Source: Cepaea nemoralis
Lineage: Eukaryota > Mollusca > Gastropoda > Stylommatophora > Helicidae
Direction of reading: 5' to 3'
Length of the DNA stretch: 64,000 nucleotides
NCBI GenBank assembly: GCA_014155875.1
Contig: JACEFZ010025080.1
Span: 314,001-378,000 of the forward strand
A model generated the notes under the pieces. The model did no database searches. It was not told the origin of the DNA and saw only the letters and a program-made list of their open reading frames with translations. This document shows, piece by piece, positions 9,683-21,432 of this stretch (the first letter of the stretch is position 1; every line of letters begins with the position of its first letter). A program made the position numbers and the translations under genes.

Positions 9683-11692
9683 CTACTCTAGTACACAACC
9701 TTGCTTAACTCCACTCTTGATTTCAAACTCTTCTGAAGTTGAGCCATCAAACTTGATTATACCCTTCATGCCTGTGTGGAACGATTCTACAATGGACAGA
9801 AGAGTTGGTGGACAGCCAATCTTCTTTAGTGCTTTGAACAGACCCTCACGACTGACCAAATCGAATGCCTTTGTGAGGTCGATGAAGGCAATAAACAGTG
9901 GCTGATTTTGTTCCCGGCATTTTTCTTGCATCTGTCGCAATGAGAATATCATATCAATGGTAGACCGGTTCTGACGGAAGCCGCACTGTGATTCGGGGTA
10001 GACTTGATCTCCCAGGACTTGAAGTCTGCGCAGGACAATTCTGGCAAATACTTTCCCAACAATACACAGAAGTGAGATACCCCTATAGTTGTTGCAGTCG
10101 CTCCGATCTCCCTTGTTCTTGTACAGCGTTATGATGTTTGAATCTTTGAAATCCTGTGGGACTTGTCCTTCTCGCCAGCATAGCTCTATTAGCTGGTGGA
10201 TCTGTAGAGCGAGGGTGTCTTGCCCACTCCTGATCACCTCTATTGGAATCCCATCCTTACCTGGAGCCTTGCCAGATGCAAGCTCATTTATAGCACACTT
10301 AACTTCTGTTATAGTGGGAAGTGTGTCCAGGTGGTCAAGAGTTGGCAGGGCCTCTATGGCGTTGAGGGCATCATCCGCCAGCTTGGTCTCACTTGAGTAA
10401 AGCTCTAAATAGTGCTCGACCCATCTATCCATCTGCTGTTTCTTATCAGTGATGATTTCTCCAGTCAAGGTTTTCAGCGGTATCCCTTCATACATGCTTC
10501 TGATGTTTCCCTTATCACTTGCGATTTGAATGGACTCACATAACTTGATCCAATAGTCATTCGCACACTGCCTGGCAGCCTTTTGTACATCCTTCCTCGC
10601 TTGCTTCAGCTCACTCAGAGTGTTACGCGTTGGTCTTTCCTTGTTTCTTAAGAGAGCTATCTTCTTTTTATCAATCCAGGGCTGCAGTATCTGGCTGTTT
10701 GCCGCAAACCAGTCCTGCCTCTTATGATCCACAGTGCCGTAAACCCCTACCGCTGTTTTATAAATAGTTTCCTTAAGTTTACTCCATTTATCATTTACTA
10801 TACAATTTTCTGATGTATCATTGAAAGCGTCCTCAATTTGCTGTTGAAATTCAAAGCACTTTCCAGGATCGTGAGTGTTAATAATATTAATCCTGGGGTT
10901 AGACTTGTGTTTAGCTGTGTAGATTCTCTTTGGTCTCAGTCTAACCCTTGCAACAACCAAAGAATGATCTGTATCACAGTCAGCACTGTGGTAACTTCGA
11001 GTTAATGATGTATGGTTCAGATGTTGTCTCCGTGTGATAATGAAGTCCAGCTGATGCCAATGGCCGGATCTTGGATGTTTCCATGTGACCTTATGTATCT
11101 CTTTTGTTTTAAAAAAGGAGTTTGTAATACATAGGTCATTTCTAGTGCAATGCTCCAGCAGCCTTTGCCCATTATCATTCATGCGACCGATGTTGTATTT
11201 TCCAAGGCACACTGGCCATGAACTCGAGTCCTTGCCCACACGAGCATTGAAATCACCGAGCATATAAATGTAGTCGGATTTTGGAACTGCCTTGATAGCA
11301 GAGTCTAGCTGCTCATAGAACGTATCCTTCACATCATCAGAGGAAGTGAGTGTCGGTGCATATGCAGTGAGAATGGTGGCAAATCCACAAGAGGTTGCCA
11401 AGCGCAGTGATAATAATCTTTCATTACCTCCAGCTGGGATATCAATCATTCCCAGTAGCGAATTCTTCACTGCAAAGCCCACACCGTGTTGCCTTTTTTC
11501 TGCCTGCCCTCTTCCCTTCCAAAAAAAGGTGTAATTGTTTTCCCTGAGTGACCCTTCCTCAGCGAGGCGAGTCTCCTGCAGGCCAGCAATATCAATGTTA
11601 AGACGACTGAGTTCAGCATCAATCACAGCCGTTTTTCTTACATCGTCAATATTTGTCAAGTCAGTGGAAAATCCTGGACACATGGTTCTCAC
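9683..11692 (-). pseudogene. LINE ORF2 fragment: APE endonuclease plus N-terminal reverse transcriptase
   Basis: A 669-codon uninterrupted frame. The start is uncertain: the frame stays open upstream to about 11780 and includes a TWNVRT motif that belongs to the endonuclease N-terminus, but no ATG is seen there. The endonuclease shows QETR at 39-42, GDFNARVG at 146-153, QLDFI at 214-218 and SADCDTDH at 236-243, the last holding the catalytic Asp-His. The RT part has GKAPGKDG (474-481), NYRGISLL (535-542), ESQCGFR (567-573), FIDLTKAFD (603-611, carrying the first catalytic Asp) and GVKQGCV (661-667), then ends artificially. The missing portion includes the second catalytic motif (FADD), so no active enzyme is made. 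Proteins of this type are often annotated in animals as craniofacial development protein 2-like. I do not assign the clade. Confidence 0.9.
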
Positions 11693-12460
11693 GTTCCAGG
11701 TTGCAAGCCGTAGCTTGAGGTTTCTATTATTCTTTTTATTAGTACCTGGTGCATTGGTTTTACAGCCTGCGATTCAGATTTTGTCCTAGCCCCAAGCACC
11801 CATTGAAGCAGGCAGGCTGTGGCGGATCAGCACCCAATTGGCCGGGGGCTGCCCAGCTTGAGGCGGGCGGTAGCTGATCAGTGACACCTGTAGGTGTCTC
11901 CCACCGTCAGAGGCAACGCGTGGCGCCCCATGTCTACGCCAACTGACAAGGACTTATAACCCGTAACAGTTGCCTCTCGCTTTGATTCCGAGACCGGTTA
12001 AGACCAGGGATGGAGTTATTGCCTCTCCATAGCACAAAGCCTGGGCTAAAATAAAGAAACCATGTGTTGCCCATGCAGCATGATCCCTCTCTCGGCCTGC
12101 CTAGTTCACTCCAGAGGAAAGTTAACACCTATACATCTGGAACAAGACAAGCTGCAGAAGCTGCCGGATCAGCAAAGCAATGCTCTAACTGTCCGCCTGT
12201 CGGAGCTTCGATCCTAGACCAGCTGCCAACCAAGGCTTAGGGCTTGGTCTGCCCTGCCATGACTTATTTTGTCTTTGGGTTGCATTTCCTCGCACCAGGA
12301 TAAGGCTAGTACCCTCCCAATTGCGCTCTTCCGCCCGAAGCCGTTGGCACAATGTGGGGTGTTGGGTTTGGTAAGCGCCTCCCAACATTCGGCGCTGACA
12401 GAAAGCAGGTAGTACCGTCTACTGTCATACGGTAGCTCAGTCATATCTGACTAAGACCTG
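9683..12460 (-). mobile_element. LINE (non-LTR retrotransposon), 3' half missing
   Basis: The element reads leftward. About 700 bases of GC-richer leader (11790-12460) precede a long APE-RT frame. Homology to the related copy at 31267-32596 stops at about 9689, in the RT domain just after the GVKQGCV motif, so the RT palm remainder, C-terminal zinc finger and 3' UTR are absent. Ordinary LINE truncation removes the 5' end, so loss of the 3' end suggests a later deletion or recombination. The ~165 bases shared with the 32-kb copy are about 96% identical by eye, implying a recently active family. Confidence 0.9.
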
Positions 12461-12549
12461 ACAAACAAACAAAAAAAAACTTGGTAACGTAACAAATAAA
12501 AAGTAACGTAAAGTGCCTAGTTTCACGAGTTGGGGGGGTTTCCCGTATA

Positions 12550-12897
12550 TCATGCTAGCAACAGGTGAACGATGGGTAATGTCAATATCAAGTTAGCAAC
12601 AGGTGCACGATGGGTAATGTCAATATCACGCTAGCAACAGGTGCACGATGGGTAATGTCAATATCACGCTAGCAACAGGTGCACGATGGGTAATGTCAAT
12701 ATCACGCTAGCAACAGGTGCACGATGGGTAATGTCAATATCACGCTAGCAACAGGTGCACAATGGGTTATGTCAATATCACGCTAGCAACAGGTGCACGA
12801 TGGGTAATGTCAATATCACGCTAGCAACAGGTGCACGATAGGTAATGTCAATATCACGCTAGCAACAGGTGCACGATAGGCAATGTCAATATCACGC
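12550..12897. repeat. 38-bp minisatellite, ~9 copies
   Basis: The unit contains cacgctagcaacaggtgcac followed by gatgggtaatgtcaatat. Copies are nearly identical with a few point changes. Confidence 0.95.
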
Positions 12898-12899
12898 CG

Positions 12900-13070
12900 G
12901 TTGCCTTTATTTCACATGACATTTTATGATACCTGCGTTATGCTGGGTAGACATGAGGACCCATGTATATTTATAAATCTCCGCTCGAAATGATTTGAAC
13001 ACACGACCACCGGGTCGATAGTTTCATCATATTCCATTGGTCATCAAACCCACGTTGCGATCAGCTTCCA
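12900..13070 (-). mobile_element. Degraded tRNA-derived SINE-like copy
   Basis: Weakly matches the family at 13870-14030 and 38645-38830: a tacc/gggtagacatg core followed by ttgaacacacgaccaccggg, which resembles a reversed tRNA B-box region. No tail or target duplication is seen. The stretch 13070-13450 shows nothing recognisable. Confidence 0.35.
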
Positions 13071-13454
13071 GAAGTTCGATACCTCCCTGAGTGTAGTTAA
13101 AGCCGTGGAGGAGTGGGGAAAAACATATTTCCATATAGTATTTACTGTATCAGGCACGTGGAATATAACAGATTAGCCTAGATACGCGTGATTTAACTAT
13201 TGTGAGCCCCTTAACAAAGAGGGAGCCTATAACTGGCATGAAACGGGTGAACATCACAACCTTAGCACAGCATCATTTTCACATTTCACTTAAGGATGTG
13301 TAGGAAAACACTTGAGTGTTTTATAGTTGAGTCTTATTTAGTTGATTGTTTGTTAGTTGGTTTGCTGGTCGATTGCTTGGTTGGAAGGCGTTTGGGGAGA
13401 CTGAGTTCTAATTCTTACGTCCGACGTGTCAGCGTTCAGGCCTTAGCCATAAAA

Positions 13455-13630
13455 AGCATTGTATCTATCGTGGTGAAAAATAGAATTTGAATCTGTCAGG
13501 GTGAACAATAGAATTTGTATCTATCGGGTTGAACAATTGAATTTACATCTATCGGGGTGAACAATAGAATCTGTATTTATCGGGGTGAGGCTCGTGTATA
13601 AACTTTTCCCACTACCTGGTACCGAAGTGC
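13455..13630 (+). repeat. 28-bp tandem repeat, inverted partner of 18270-18392
   Basis: Four imperfect units of ggtgaacaatagaatttg plus atctatcg repeat at 28-base spacing. The section from about 13508 to 13630 matches the reverse complement of 18270-18392 at roughly 95%, including a shared non-tandem flank with ctacctggtaccgaagtgc. Confidence 0.85.
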
Positions 13631-13869
13631 CATATTCACGGGAACTGTGATAGAGCGCTCTCCTTGCCCTCTCGAAGCGCAGTAACCAGCCGGGTTGTGC
13701 AGTACTAGTACTTGAGCTTAACATCTGCGAATTGACGGGGTGATCCTTGTAACATTAGCCAACCTCTCTGGGTAGACCACATCAGGGAAAGCTGGTTCAA
13801 TCTACTGGCCAGTCTACCCTTGTACATACCTTAAGGAGTATTGAACACGTTTTTGTAGGCCAGTCGGCA

Positions 13870-14030
13870 TTCTGTATCAGCTGGCCGCCTTTACGGTCAA
13901 GACATTTCTTGGTACCCATTATAGGATGGGTAGACATGGGAGGTCAGGTTTAAACATCAAAATCCGATCTCGGTGTGGATCAAACCCATGATCACCATCC
14001 CTAATGTGTGCATGAATTAAATAGTCGCAC
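13870..14030 (-). mobile_element. tRNA-derived SINE, second family
   Basis: On the minus strand a degraded tRNA-like head precedes a conserved gggtaccaagaaatgtctt segment and then ggcggccagctgatac. The same core occurs at 38645-38830 (+) and, weaker, at 45950-46145 (-). Confidence 0.5.
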
Positions 14031-14045
14031 TGGTTATCTGGGTTG

Positions 14046-15012
14046 ATGAATGATTAGTTCATTACTTAGTTAGCTGGCTATGTAGTTAGTTAGTTAGCTA
14101 GCTATATAGTCAGTTAAGTTAGTTTAGTTAGTTAGTTTGCTAGCTATATAGTCAGTTAAGTTAGTTTAGTTAGTTAGTTAGCTAGCTATATAGTCAGTTA
14201 AGTTAGTTTAGTTAGTTAGTTAGTTAGCTATATAGTCAGTTAAGTTAGTTTAGTTAGTTAGTTAGCTAGCTATATAGTCAGTTAAGTTAGTTTAGTTAGT
14301 TAGTTTGCTAGCTATATAGTCAGTTAAGTTAGTTTAGTTAGTTAGTTAGCTAGCTATATAGTCAGTTAAGTTAGTTTAGTTAGTTAGTTTGCTAGCTATA
14401 TAGTCAGTTAAGTTAGTTTAGTTAGTTAGTTAGCTAGCTATATAGTCAGTTAAGTTAGTTTAGTTAGTTAGTTTGCTAGCTATATAGTCAGTTAAGTTAG
14501 TTTAGTTAGTTAGTTAGCTAGCTATATAGTCAGTTAAGTTAGTTTAGTTAGTTAGTTAGCTATATAGTCAGTTAAGTTAGTTAGTTTGCTAGCTATATAG
14601 TCAGTTAAGTTAGTTTAGTTAGTTAGTTTGCTAGCTATATAGTCAGTTAAGTTAGTTTAGTTAGTTAGTTAGCTAGCTATATAGTCAGTTAAGTTAGTTT
14701 AGTTAGTTAGTTAGTTAGCTATATAGTCAGTTAAGTTAGTTTAGTTAGTTAGTTAGCTAGCTATATAGTCAGTTAAGTTAGTTTAGTTAGTTAGCTAGCT
14801 ATATAGTCAGTTAAGTTAGTTTAGTTAGTTAGTTAGCTATATAGTCAGTTAAGTTAGTTTAGTTAGTTAGCTAGCTATATAGTCAGTTAAGTTAGTTTAG
14901 TTAGTTAGCTAGCTATATAGTCAGTTAAGTTAGTTTAGTTAGTTAGTTAGCTAGCTATATAGTCAGTTAAGTTAGTATAGTTAGTTAGTTAGCTATGTAG
15001 TTAGTTAATCCA
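14046..15012. repeat. TAGTTAG satellite array
   Basis: About twenty units of 42-46 bases combine gctagctatatagtcagtt with aagttagttt and a variable number of agtt steps. An abrupt switch to LINE sequence follows, and related repeats resume at 16779. Confidence 0.95.
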
Positions 15013-16778
15013 GCAACTTTGAAGTGGAAATGCGCCTGGTCCTGACTCCATCCCAGCAGAGATATACAAGGCAAGTGGGCCGGTCCTAATAGAGCAGCTT
15101 CACCAAGTCTTTACAAACATATGGGTGAACGAGACCATGCCACAAGATTTCAAGGACGCGTCAATAGTCCACCTTTACAAACGTAAAGGAAACCGCCAAT
15201 CCTGTGACAACCACCGAGGCATCTCCTAGCTTTCAATCGCAGGGAAGATTGGCCAGAATTCTTCTCAATCGCATCACGGCCCATCTCGATCAAGGTCTTC
15301 TTCCTGAGAGTCAGTGTGGCTTCAGAAAAGAACGAGGAACTGTTGACATGATTTTCGCTGCAAGGCAGCTGCAAGAGAAATGTCAGGAACAGAACTCTGA
15401 AATGTTCTCCACTTTCGTTGACCTTACCAAGGCTTTTGATACAGTCAGTAGAGAAGGACTGTGGAAGATTATGGCAAAATATGGCTGTCCACAAAAGTTT
15501 GTCCAAATAATGCGGCTATTTCATGATGGTATCCAGGCAAGTTACAGGAAAATGGTGAACTGTCTGAGACCTTCCCTGTCACCAATGGAGTGAAGCAAGG
15601 ATGTGTCCTGACACCAACACTGTTCAGCCTCATGTTTTCAGCTATGCTGACGAATGCCTACGAGAACAGTGATATTGGAATAGACACCAACTACCACATG
15701 GATGGAAAGTTGTTCAATCTCAGAAGACTGAAAGCCAAAACCAAAATTAAAAGCGACGCCGTCAGAGAACTGCTGTTTGCTGATAATTGCGCTCTATACG
15801 CCAACTCAGAGGCGGACATGCAACATAATGTTTCAGCTTTCTCATATGCCTGTGCCAACTTTGGGCTCAATATTAACTTGGAGAAGACTGTAGTTATGTA
15901 CCAGCCAGCTCCAGGGAATAATCACACCGTGCCGAATATCAAAGTGAACGGTCATAGACTAAGTGTCGTGGACAAATTCACCTATCTTGGCAGCACTGTG
16001 TCACAAGCTGCTACAATTGATGACGAAGTGAATGCAAGAATCTCCAAGGCCAGTGCGGCCTTTGGCAGACTGTACAAGAATGTACGGGACAGAAATGGAA
16101 TAAGCCTGCAAACAAAGCTGAAAGTCTATAAAGCAGTTGTATTATCCACACTACTATATGCTTGTGAAACATGGACTGTTTACCAGCGACATGCTAGGAA
16201 ATTAAACCACTTCCATACAGTCTGCCTTAGGAAGCTACTGAAGATTAAATGGCAAGACAAGATCCCAGACACTGAAGTTCTAGAAAGAGCATCCATGCCC
16301 AGTATCCACTCTACTAATGAAAAATCAGATTCGCTGGGCTGGTCACTTAACTCATATGCCAGATCACAGGCTCCCTAAACAAATTTTTTTCGGCGAGCTG
16401 CGTTGTGGTAAACGCTCCCAAGGCAGGCCAGAGGAAACGCTTTAAAGACACTCTGAAAGTCTCACTGAAAGCTTTTGGAATTCATCCTGACACCTGGGAG
16501 ACTGCTGCTAAAGACCGTAATTCATGGCGTACATCATTACATAAGGGTGCAGTCACTTGTGAAGCAACCAGGACTGCAAGAGCTGTGAAGAAAAGGCTGG
16601 ACAGAAAAACCACTGCAGGAGATCCTCCTCCTGGAACGTCAAGCATTCTTTGCCCGCATTGTCAAAGAACATTTCGTGCCAAAATAGGCCTTATCAGCCA
16701 TCTTAGAACTCACGGCTCCATACTTTCAACCCCCATTGGATGAAATGAATGGTCATCATCATTCTTGATGGACAAACA
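15013..16778 (+). mobile_element. 5'-truncated LINE inserted in the TAGTTAG satellite
   Basis: Homology begins inside the RT domain (GNAPGPDSIPAE) and runs to a short 3' UTR ending near tcatcatcattcttgatgg. The flanks on both sides are TAGTTAG-type repeats, so it landed in the array. At least three frame changes and one stop (near 15227) separate the coding pieces. Confidence 0.9.
15040..16743 (+). pseudogene. LINE RT and C-terminal C2H2 finger, decayed
   Basis: Recognisable pieces, in order: RT entry (GPDSIPAEIY, DASIVHLYKRKG), then after a frame change ESQCGFRKERGT and FVDLTKAFD at about 15300-15440, then GVKQGCVLTPTLFS around 15590, then a mutated catalytic box LLFADN (normally FADD) near 15770. 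A thumb-like segment with LLYACETW and LRKLLKIKWQDKIPDTE precedes further frame changes near 16310 and 16420. The C-terminus carries CPHCQRTFRAKIGLISHLRTH, a C2H2-like finger at 16650-16715, also present in the copies at 28.7 and 31.3 kb. Changes at the catalytic Asp and the multiple frameshifts make it inactive. Confidence 0.9.
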
Positions 16779-17125
16779 GCTATATAGTTAGTTAAGTTAG
16801 CTAGTTCTATGTAGTTAGTTAGTTAAGTTAGTTAGTTAGCTATGTTGTTAGTTAGTTAAGTAAGTTTAGTTAGTTAGCTGGCTATGTAGTTAGCTATGTA
16901 GTTGGTTAATAGTTAGTTAGTCAGTCATTTAGTTAGTTAGTTAAGATAGTTTAGTTAGTTAGTTAGTTAGTTAGTTATCTAGCTATGTAGTTAGTTAGTC
17001 GGTTGGTTAATTACTTAGCTGGTTATGTAGTTAGTTAGTTAGTTAGTTCAGATAGTTAGTTAATTAGTTACTTAGTTAGTTTGTTTATTAGTTAATTAGT
17101 TAGCTATCTATGTTGTTAGTAATGT
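16779..17125. repeat. TAGTTAG-type repeat, downstream side of LINE
   Basis: Irregular agttagttag and gctatgtagttagt units, more degenerate than the array at 14046-15012, continue after the LINE. Confidence 0.85.
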
Positions 17126-18269
17126 GACACATTTTGTAAATGTTTCTTGTTATTATCATTATCTTTTTATTGCTCTATAATACGTTCAAGTTAGTGCAGG
17201 AAGAAAACCTGGGGGTAACAGGGAAATTGCAGACATATCTTACAAATAAACCGCCTGTTCTGTTTATCTATGGCAACGGTTTCAGCCTCTCCTGTCACGC
17301 CAGTCAATCTACTGCCCTTTTCATGGTCCACTCTGGATTCGATATCTCTCACACATAACTATAAACAACCCCTTTAAATAGACAGTAATGTTGTGCTTTC
17401 AGTTTTTAGATCGTAACAATACCCTGTCAATATCACAATGAAAATCCGCCACTGACGTTTCGGCCCCTCTCGCACAGACATAAACACACGCACACACACG
17501 AACACAACCATCCTACAAAGAGATAATCAGTGTGCATGAGTCACGCTACACCACGCGACACGCTCCAGTCAGAACCCTGACAAAGCTTAGTTGAGCAGGG
17601 ATCGGGGGCTAAAGCAACCATTCACCAATGTGGAGCAGTCAACTTGCCATAGCCTTGTCAACTTTCCAAAACTGGCCCACGTGTGGCGTATGTGTACAAC
17701 TGTTTAGAAAGTTTTCTGTGGATATACGGTAGGGTTTGTGCTTTGCGAGAATCAATCCCGGATTATGTGCAATGCTTTGTAATCACAACTGCGTTTTGTG
17801 ATCAATGAGGAACACGCACGCTTCAATCAATGATTGATTCAAGTTTATCGCTGGCATTTGGAATTATTGACAGATAATTTCTTGAAGGATTTAAAGGTAG
17901 TCATGTTTTCTTTGTTACAGTGACGTGTTTTACTGTTTGTTCCAGCAGGATTTATAACAATAATTGCAATATTCTTCGTCAGCAACATAACTTAACAAAC
18001 AAGTAGGTGTGACAACAAACTGTGTATCTGCTTTTCTTTCGTGTTCTATTAGTATTATGCATATAGTTATTAATTCATGTCTTCTTCTTCTTCTTCCAAT
18101 TCTCCTCCTTTTTTTTCTTCGTACACCTTCTGACGCCAATATGAATAAATAAAGAATGTAATTCATGTTTTGTCTAGTTTTAAAAAAAAAAAAATTGGGG
18201 GAGGGGGAGAAAGGGGGGGGGGGGTGTATCAGAAAAGGATTACTTTCATTGCACTCGGACATTCTCCTC
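17126..18269. other. Non-coding stretch with hammerhead-like and homopolymer segments
   Basis: No gene is visible. A hammerhead-like GAAACGTC segment lies at 17454-17479 on the minus strand. An A run and G run occupy 18181-18227. Otherwise the sequence is unremarkable. Confidence 0.5.
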
Positions 18270-18392
18270 GCACTTCGGTACCAGGTAGTGGGGAAAGTTT
18301 CTACACGAGCCTCACCCCGATAAATACAGATTCTATTGTTCACCCCGATAGATGTAAATTCAATTGTTCAACCCGATAGATACAAATTCTCC
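18270..18392 (-). repeat. Inverted partner of 13508-13630
   Basis: Reverse-complement copy of the 28-bp repeat and its flank, 4.6 kb away. The interval 18393-18890 shows nothing recognisable. Confidence 0.85.
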
Positions 18393-18897
18393 TCCAATCT
18401 CCTCGCATAGCTCACACTAGGATAAACTATGCACAGTACATGATCTCCGTGGCAGTGACGAGAATTCAAATATGTGTGTACCAGAATGGCAGGGATTCGT
18501 TTGTGGATAGCTTCTGCTTATCCCATGTTGAAATGTGGATTGACAGCGGCTAAGTTAACGTCCATAGCCCCATAGGCTGCGCTGAAATATGCGCCAAAGG
18601 CAGTATTCTTTGTTCATGTCGATTTGAAGAGAGGCATTGGGAAACATCCTCACTGCAGGAACGTTCAGTTGGATCCTGGAAAGAAGCAGATGGAGAGAAA
18701 TGCTGATGGGTGAGTTGAGATGATGGCATGGAGCAGTATTGTTAGCAGGGTTGGTCCATGGCACGAGTTGCCGAGATCTGGACACGAACACCCTCGCCAT
18801 TTGGCAGGGAACATGATGATGATGATCCTGATGAACTTGCACAAGGTTTCTCGGGGATGTTTGCCAGAAAAATCTACCCAAAGTCAGGTGAGAAAAA

Positions 18898-18903
18898 AAT
18901 ACA

Positions 18904-18975
<72 letters not shown>

Positions 18976-19008
18976 AGGAAAGAGAGAGAGAGAGGGGGGG
19001 GGGCAGTC
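18898..19008. repeat. (GA)n microsatellite ending in a G run
   Basis: Continuous GA/GAGG repeats of about 100 bases, followed by about ten Gs. The purine-only strand could form triplex DNA. The interval 19009-19321 holds no recognised feature. Confidence 0.95.
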
Positions 19009-19329
19009 TTTTCCTTAGTTTGTAAAAATCTACACCTTGAATCGACCCAAGTGCCACGAGACAGAGTAGGACGTAATAGCCTTTAAGACCATCAATTACT
19101 GTCAATATATTCAGTAGTCTAATTGAACATCATATAGTATAGTATTTAGTACAATTGCTAGTGTACATCAGGGGGTTGAGCGGGTTGGATACACCCCTGA
19201 GGAAATCACACATCCTGTCCAGACAATCGCAAACAATGTTTCCTGCAGATCTAAGATGTCCAAACGTGAGATGGCGCAAAGTTGTTACCTCTTGGCGCAT
19301 CTTGTATGTTCACAATGTATGTCATAGAC

Positions 19330-19781
19330 CAGTGGTTCTCAACCGGTGGGGAATTCCCCCCCCCCAGGGGGGAATTTTAGGGTTTCCAGGGGGGGGGGGG
19401 GGAATGAAGACCATTTCAAGATCGCGTTAATACAAGAACCGATTACTTGATATTGTTTTTCCCTTCATACTTTACAGTTATGTATGTCTCATCCTTCTAA
19501 AATTCATTTTATAAAGTAAGTAGACCCACAAATCATGTTTTATGTGGATGTCTAGACTTGTTTTAGTATATGCTATTAAATTTACCTTCCATTTTTACGT
19601 ATACTGTGTAGGGGTGGGGAATTTTTAGATAGGAAATATGAAAGGGGGGGGGGGGAATGACGTTCTGAAAATACGGTGAAGGGGGGCACGGGCCAAATTT
19701 TTGATAGGAAGGGGGGGGGGGAATGACGTTCTGAAAATATGGTGAAGGGGGGCACGGGCCAAAAAAGGTTGAGAACCACTG
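19330..19781. mobile_element. Non-autonomous hAT element (MITE), 452 bp
   Basis: The ends are perfect 15-bp terminal inverted repeats, cagtggttctcaacc and ggttgagaaccactg, the well-known end sequence of hAT elements of the Charlie type. They are flanked by an 8-bp target duplication, tcatagac (19322-19329) and tcataaac (19782-19789), with one mismatch. There is no transposase; the interior holds several G runs of 10-13 bases and an internal direct duplication of gaatgacgttctgaaaata plus ggtgaaggggggcacgggcc. It would need a transposase supplied in trans. Confidence 0.93.
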
Positions 19782-19935
19782 TCATAAACTAATGTAGTCT
19801 CGCTCACAGCCTTAATGCTAGCTACTCAGGAAGTAGAATGTTCGCTGCCAATACTCCACAAATAGAGGGAACATTTGTCACCACTCTGTGTCAGCGTATA
19901 ACTACCAATAGAATTGCAAATAGAGGGAACATTAA

Positions 19936-21105
19936 TCAATCAATCATGTGCCATGCCGGAAAGCGTGTGCGGTCATGACTCGCCATTTCACTCTGATCAC
20001 CAGAGTCGTGGATCAGCTCAGTGTTCCTGTCTCGTCCATGCCATGTGGCGAAGCCATCTAGGTATTTTCCTCTCTGTCTTCCTCTTGGTCTGTTCCCCTT
20101 CGATCTTGCCAGTTGTCACTAAGTTCTCCAATCCATTTCTTCTCATAACATGTCCAAAAATTTTGACTGTCTACGTCTAATTTCTCTAATCAATTTACGA
20201 TTTTCATTTGTCTCCTGTAGTACTTGGTCATTGGTTTTTCTGTCTGTCCAGGTATTCTTTGCATTTTCCTCAGAAACCACATTTCTGCAGCCATCAGATG
20301 TTTTTCAGCTTGACTGCTCATTGTCCAAGTTTCACATCCATACAAATGAACAGGCTCTATGTATCCCCTCAACTACTCTTTTTCTCGTTTCAATTTACAT
20401 CTTTTAATTGGTCAGAATGTTTTTCATCTTGCTAAAGGCTACTTTCGCCATGGCGATTCTTGTTCTAATCTCTTCAAGGCATCTCCCATCAGATTGCTTG
20501 CTTGCTGTGTTCGTTGGCTTGAGCTCCAACGCGAAGTCCTGTATGTCGGATGAAGACATCCTGTTGTCCAACATCAGTGTGATGTCATACAGGACCTGAG
20601 GTTTGCGTGAGTATCCGTTGTCCCATGTCTGGCTTATTTGTGTGCAGACTGGTGGTTCCTCGCCGTACAGGCAGACACTCTCCGACTTCGGAGGAATCGG
20701 GGATCCTACTGACTTTAGCCAGGACCCCGAAGGGACCTGTTGCCCAGGACGCTCGACGAGGACGCATCAATAGGTCTTGACCATTATATAACCCGGCCCT
20801 GGTGCCTTGGAAAAACCTCTGCGTCCCTCCCATCAGATGTTATGTCTGTTCCGAGATAATTATACCGATTCACTTGTTGAAGAATATTCCAATTTACTTG
20901 CATATTACATTATGGTATTTCGTTCTTCCTAGTGACGACCACAACCTGTCTTTTTACAATTTAATTCTAACCCCAGCTGCTCACTGTGTACAACAACCGC
21001 ATCTACTAATTGTTGCAGGTCCTGCGCATTGTCTGCAATCAATACTGTATCATCTGCATATCTAATGTTATTGATGTTTCGTCCTCCAATGCTGATTCCA
21101 TGCCA
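19936..21105 (-). mobile_element. 5'-truncated LINE fragment with (GATT)n tail
   Basis: Same family as the copy at 52747-55375. Reading leftward it shows NNIRYADDTVLIADN (catalytic YADD intact, near 21050), LGLELN, then CETWTMSSQAEK and MWFLRKMQRIP near 20270, and ends with the tail at 19932-19945. It is interrupted by the 332-bp insertion at 20495-20826. Several frame breaks occur, so it is a remnant. Confidence 0.85.
20495..20826 (-). mobile_element. 332-bp insertion with 12-bp target duplication
   Basis: The 12-base sequence ctcccatcagat occurs on both sides (20483-20494 and 20827-20838), while the uninterrupted relative at about 55016-55027 has it once. The insert is therefore a clean secondary insertion. 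On the minus strand it ends in an agca repeat (20495-20505), so it is probably a 5'-truncated retroposon with a simple 3' tail. Its body is GC-richer than the host LINE and matches nothing I recognise. Confidence 0.85.
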
Positions 21106-21195
21106 CGTAATGTTCAGCTTATTGCTGCCAATACTCCACGAATAGAGGGAACATGAATAACCACACAGTGTCAAGCTGTTTGCTACCTGTACTCC

Positions 21196-21432
21196 ACACA
21201 TACCTGCTCCGTGGCGTAGACGTTACGGACGCGGTTCGTGATCCCACATACGCATGTTCGAAACACAGCTGCGCGTGATTTGACAGCAGACCGCATTGGG
21301 TTGGTTTTTTACGAAATGGTATCGGTGCCGGTCATTCAGAAAGCAGTGGCAAACTACTGAACGTAAACTTGCCAAGAGATCACAACAGCAACAAATGCTG
21401 GTGTTGACTGCAACGTCCTGTAAATGAGATGC
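21196..21432 (+). mobile_element. tRNA-derived SINE, first family
   Basis: A box A-like tggcgtagacgtta and box B-like tgttcgaaacac form the tRNA-like head. They precede the conserved body gcagtggcaaactactga, cttgccaagagatca, atgctggtgttgactgc and gtcctgtaa. It lies in the minisatellite; actccaca on both sides may be the target duplication. Confidence 0.75.
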
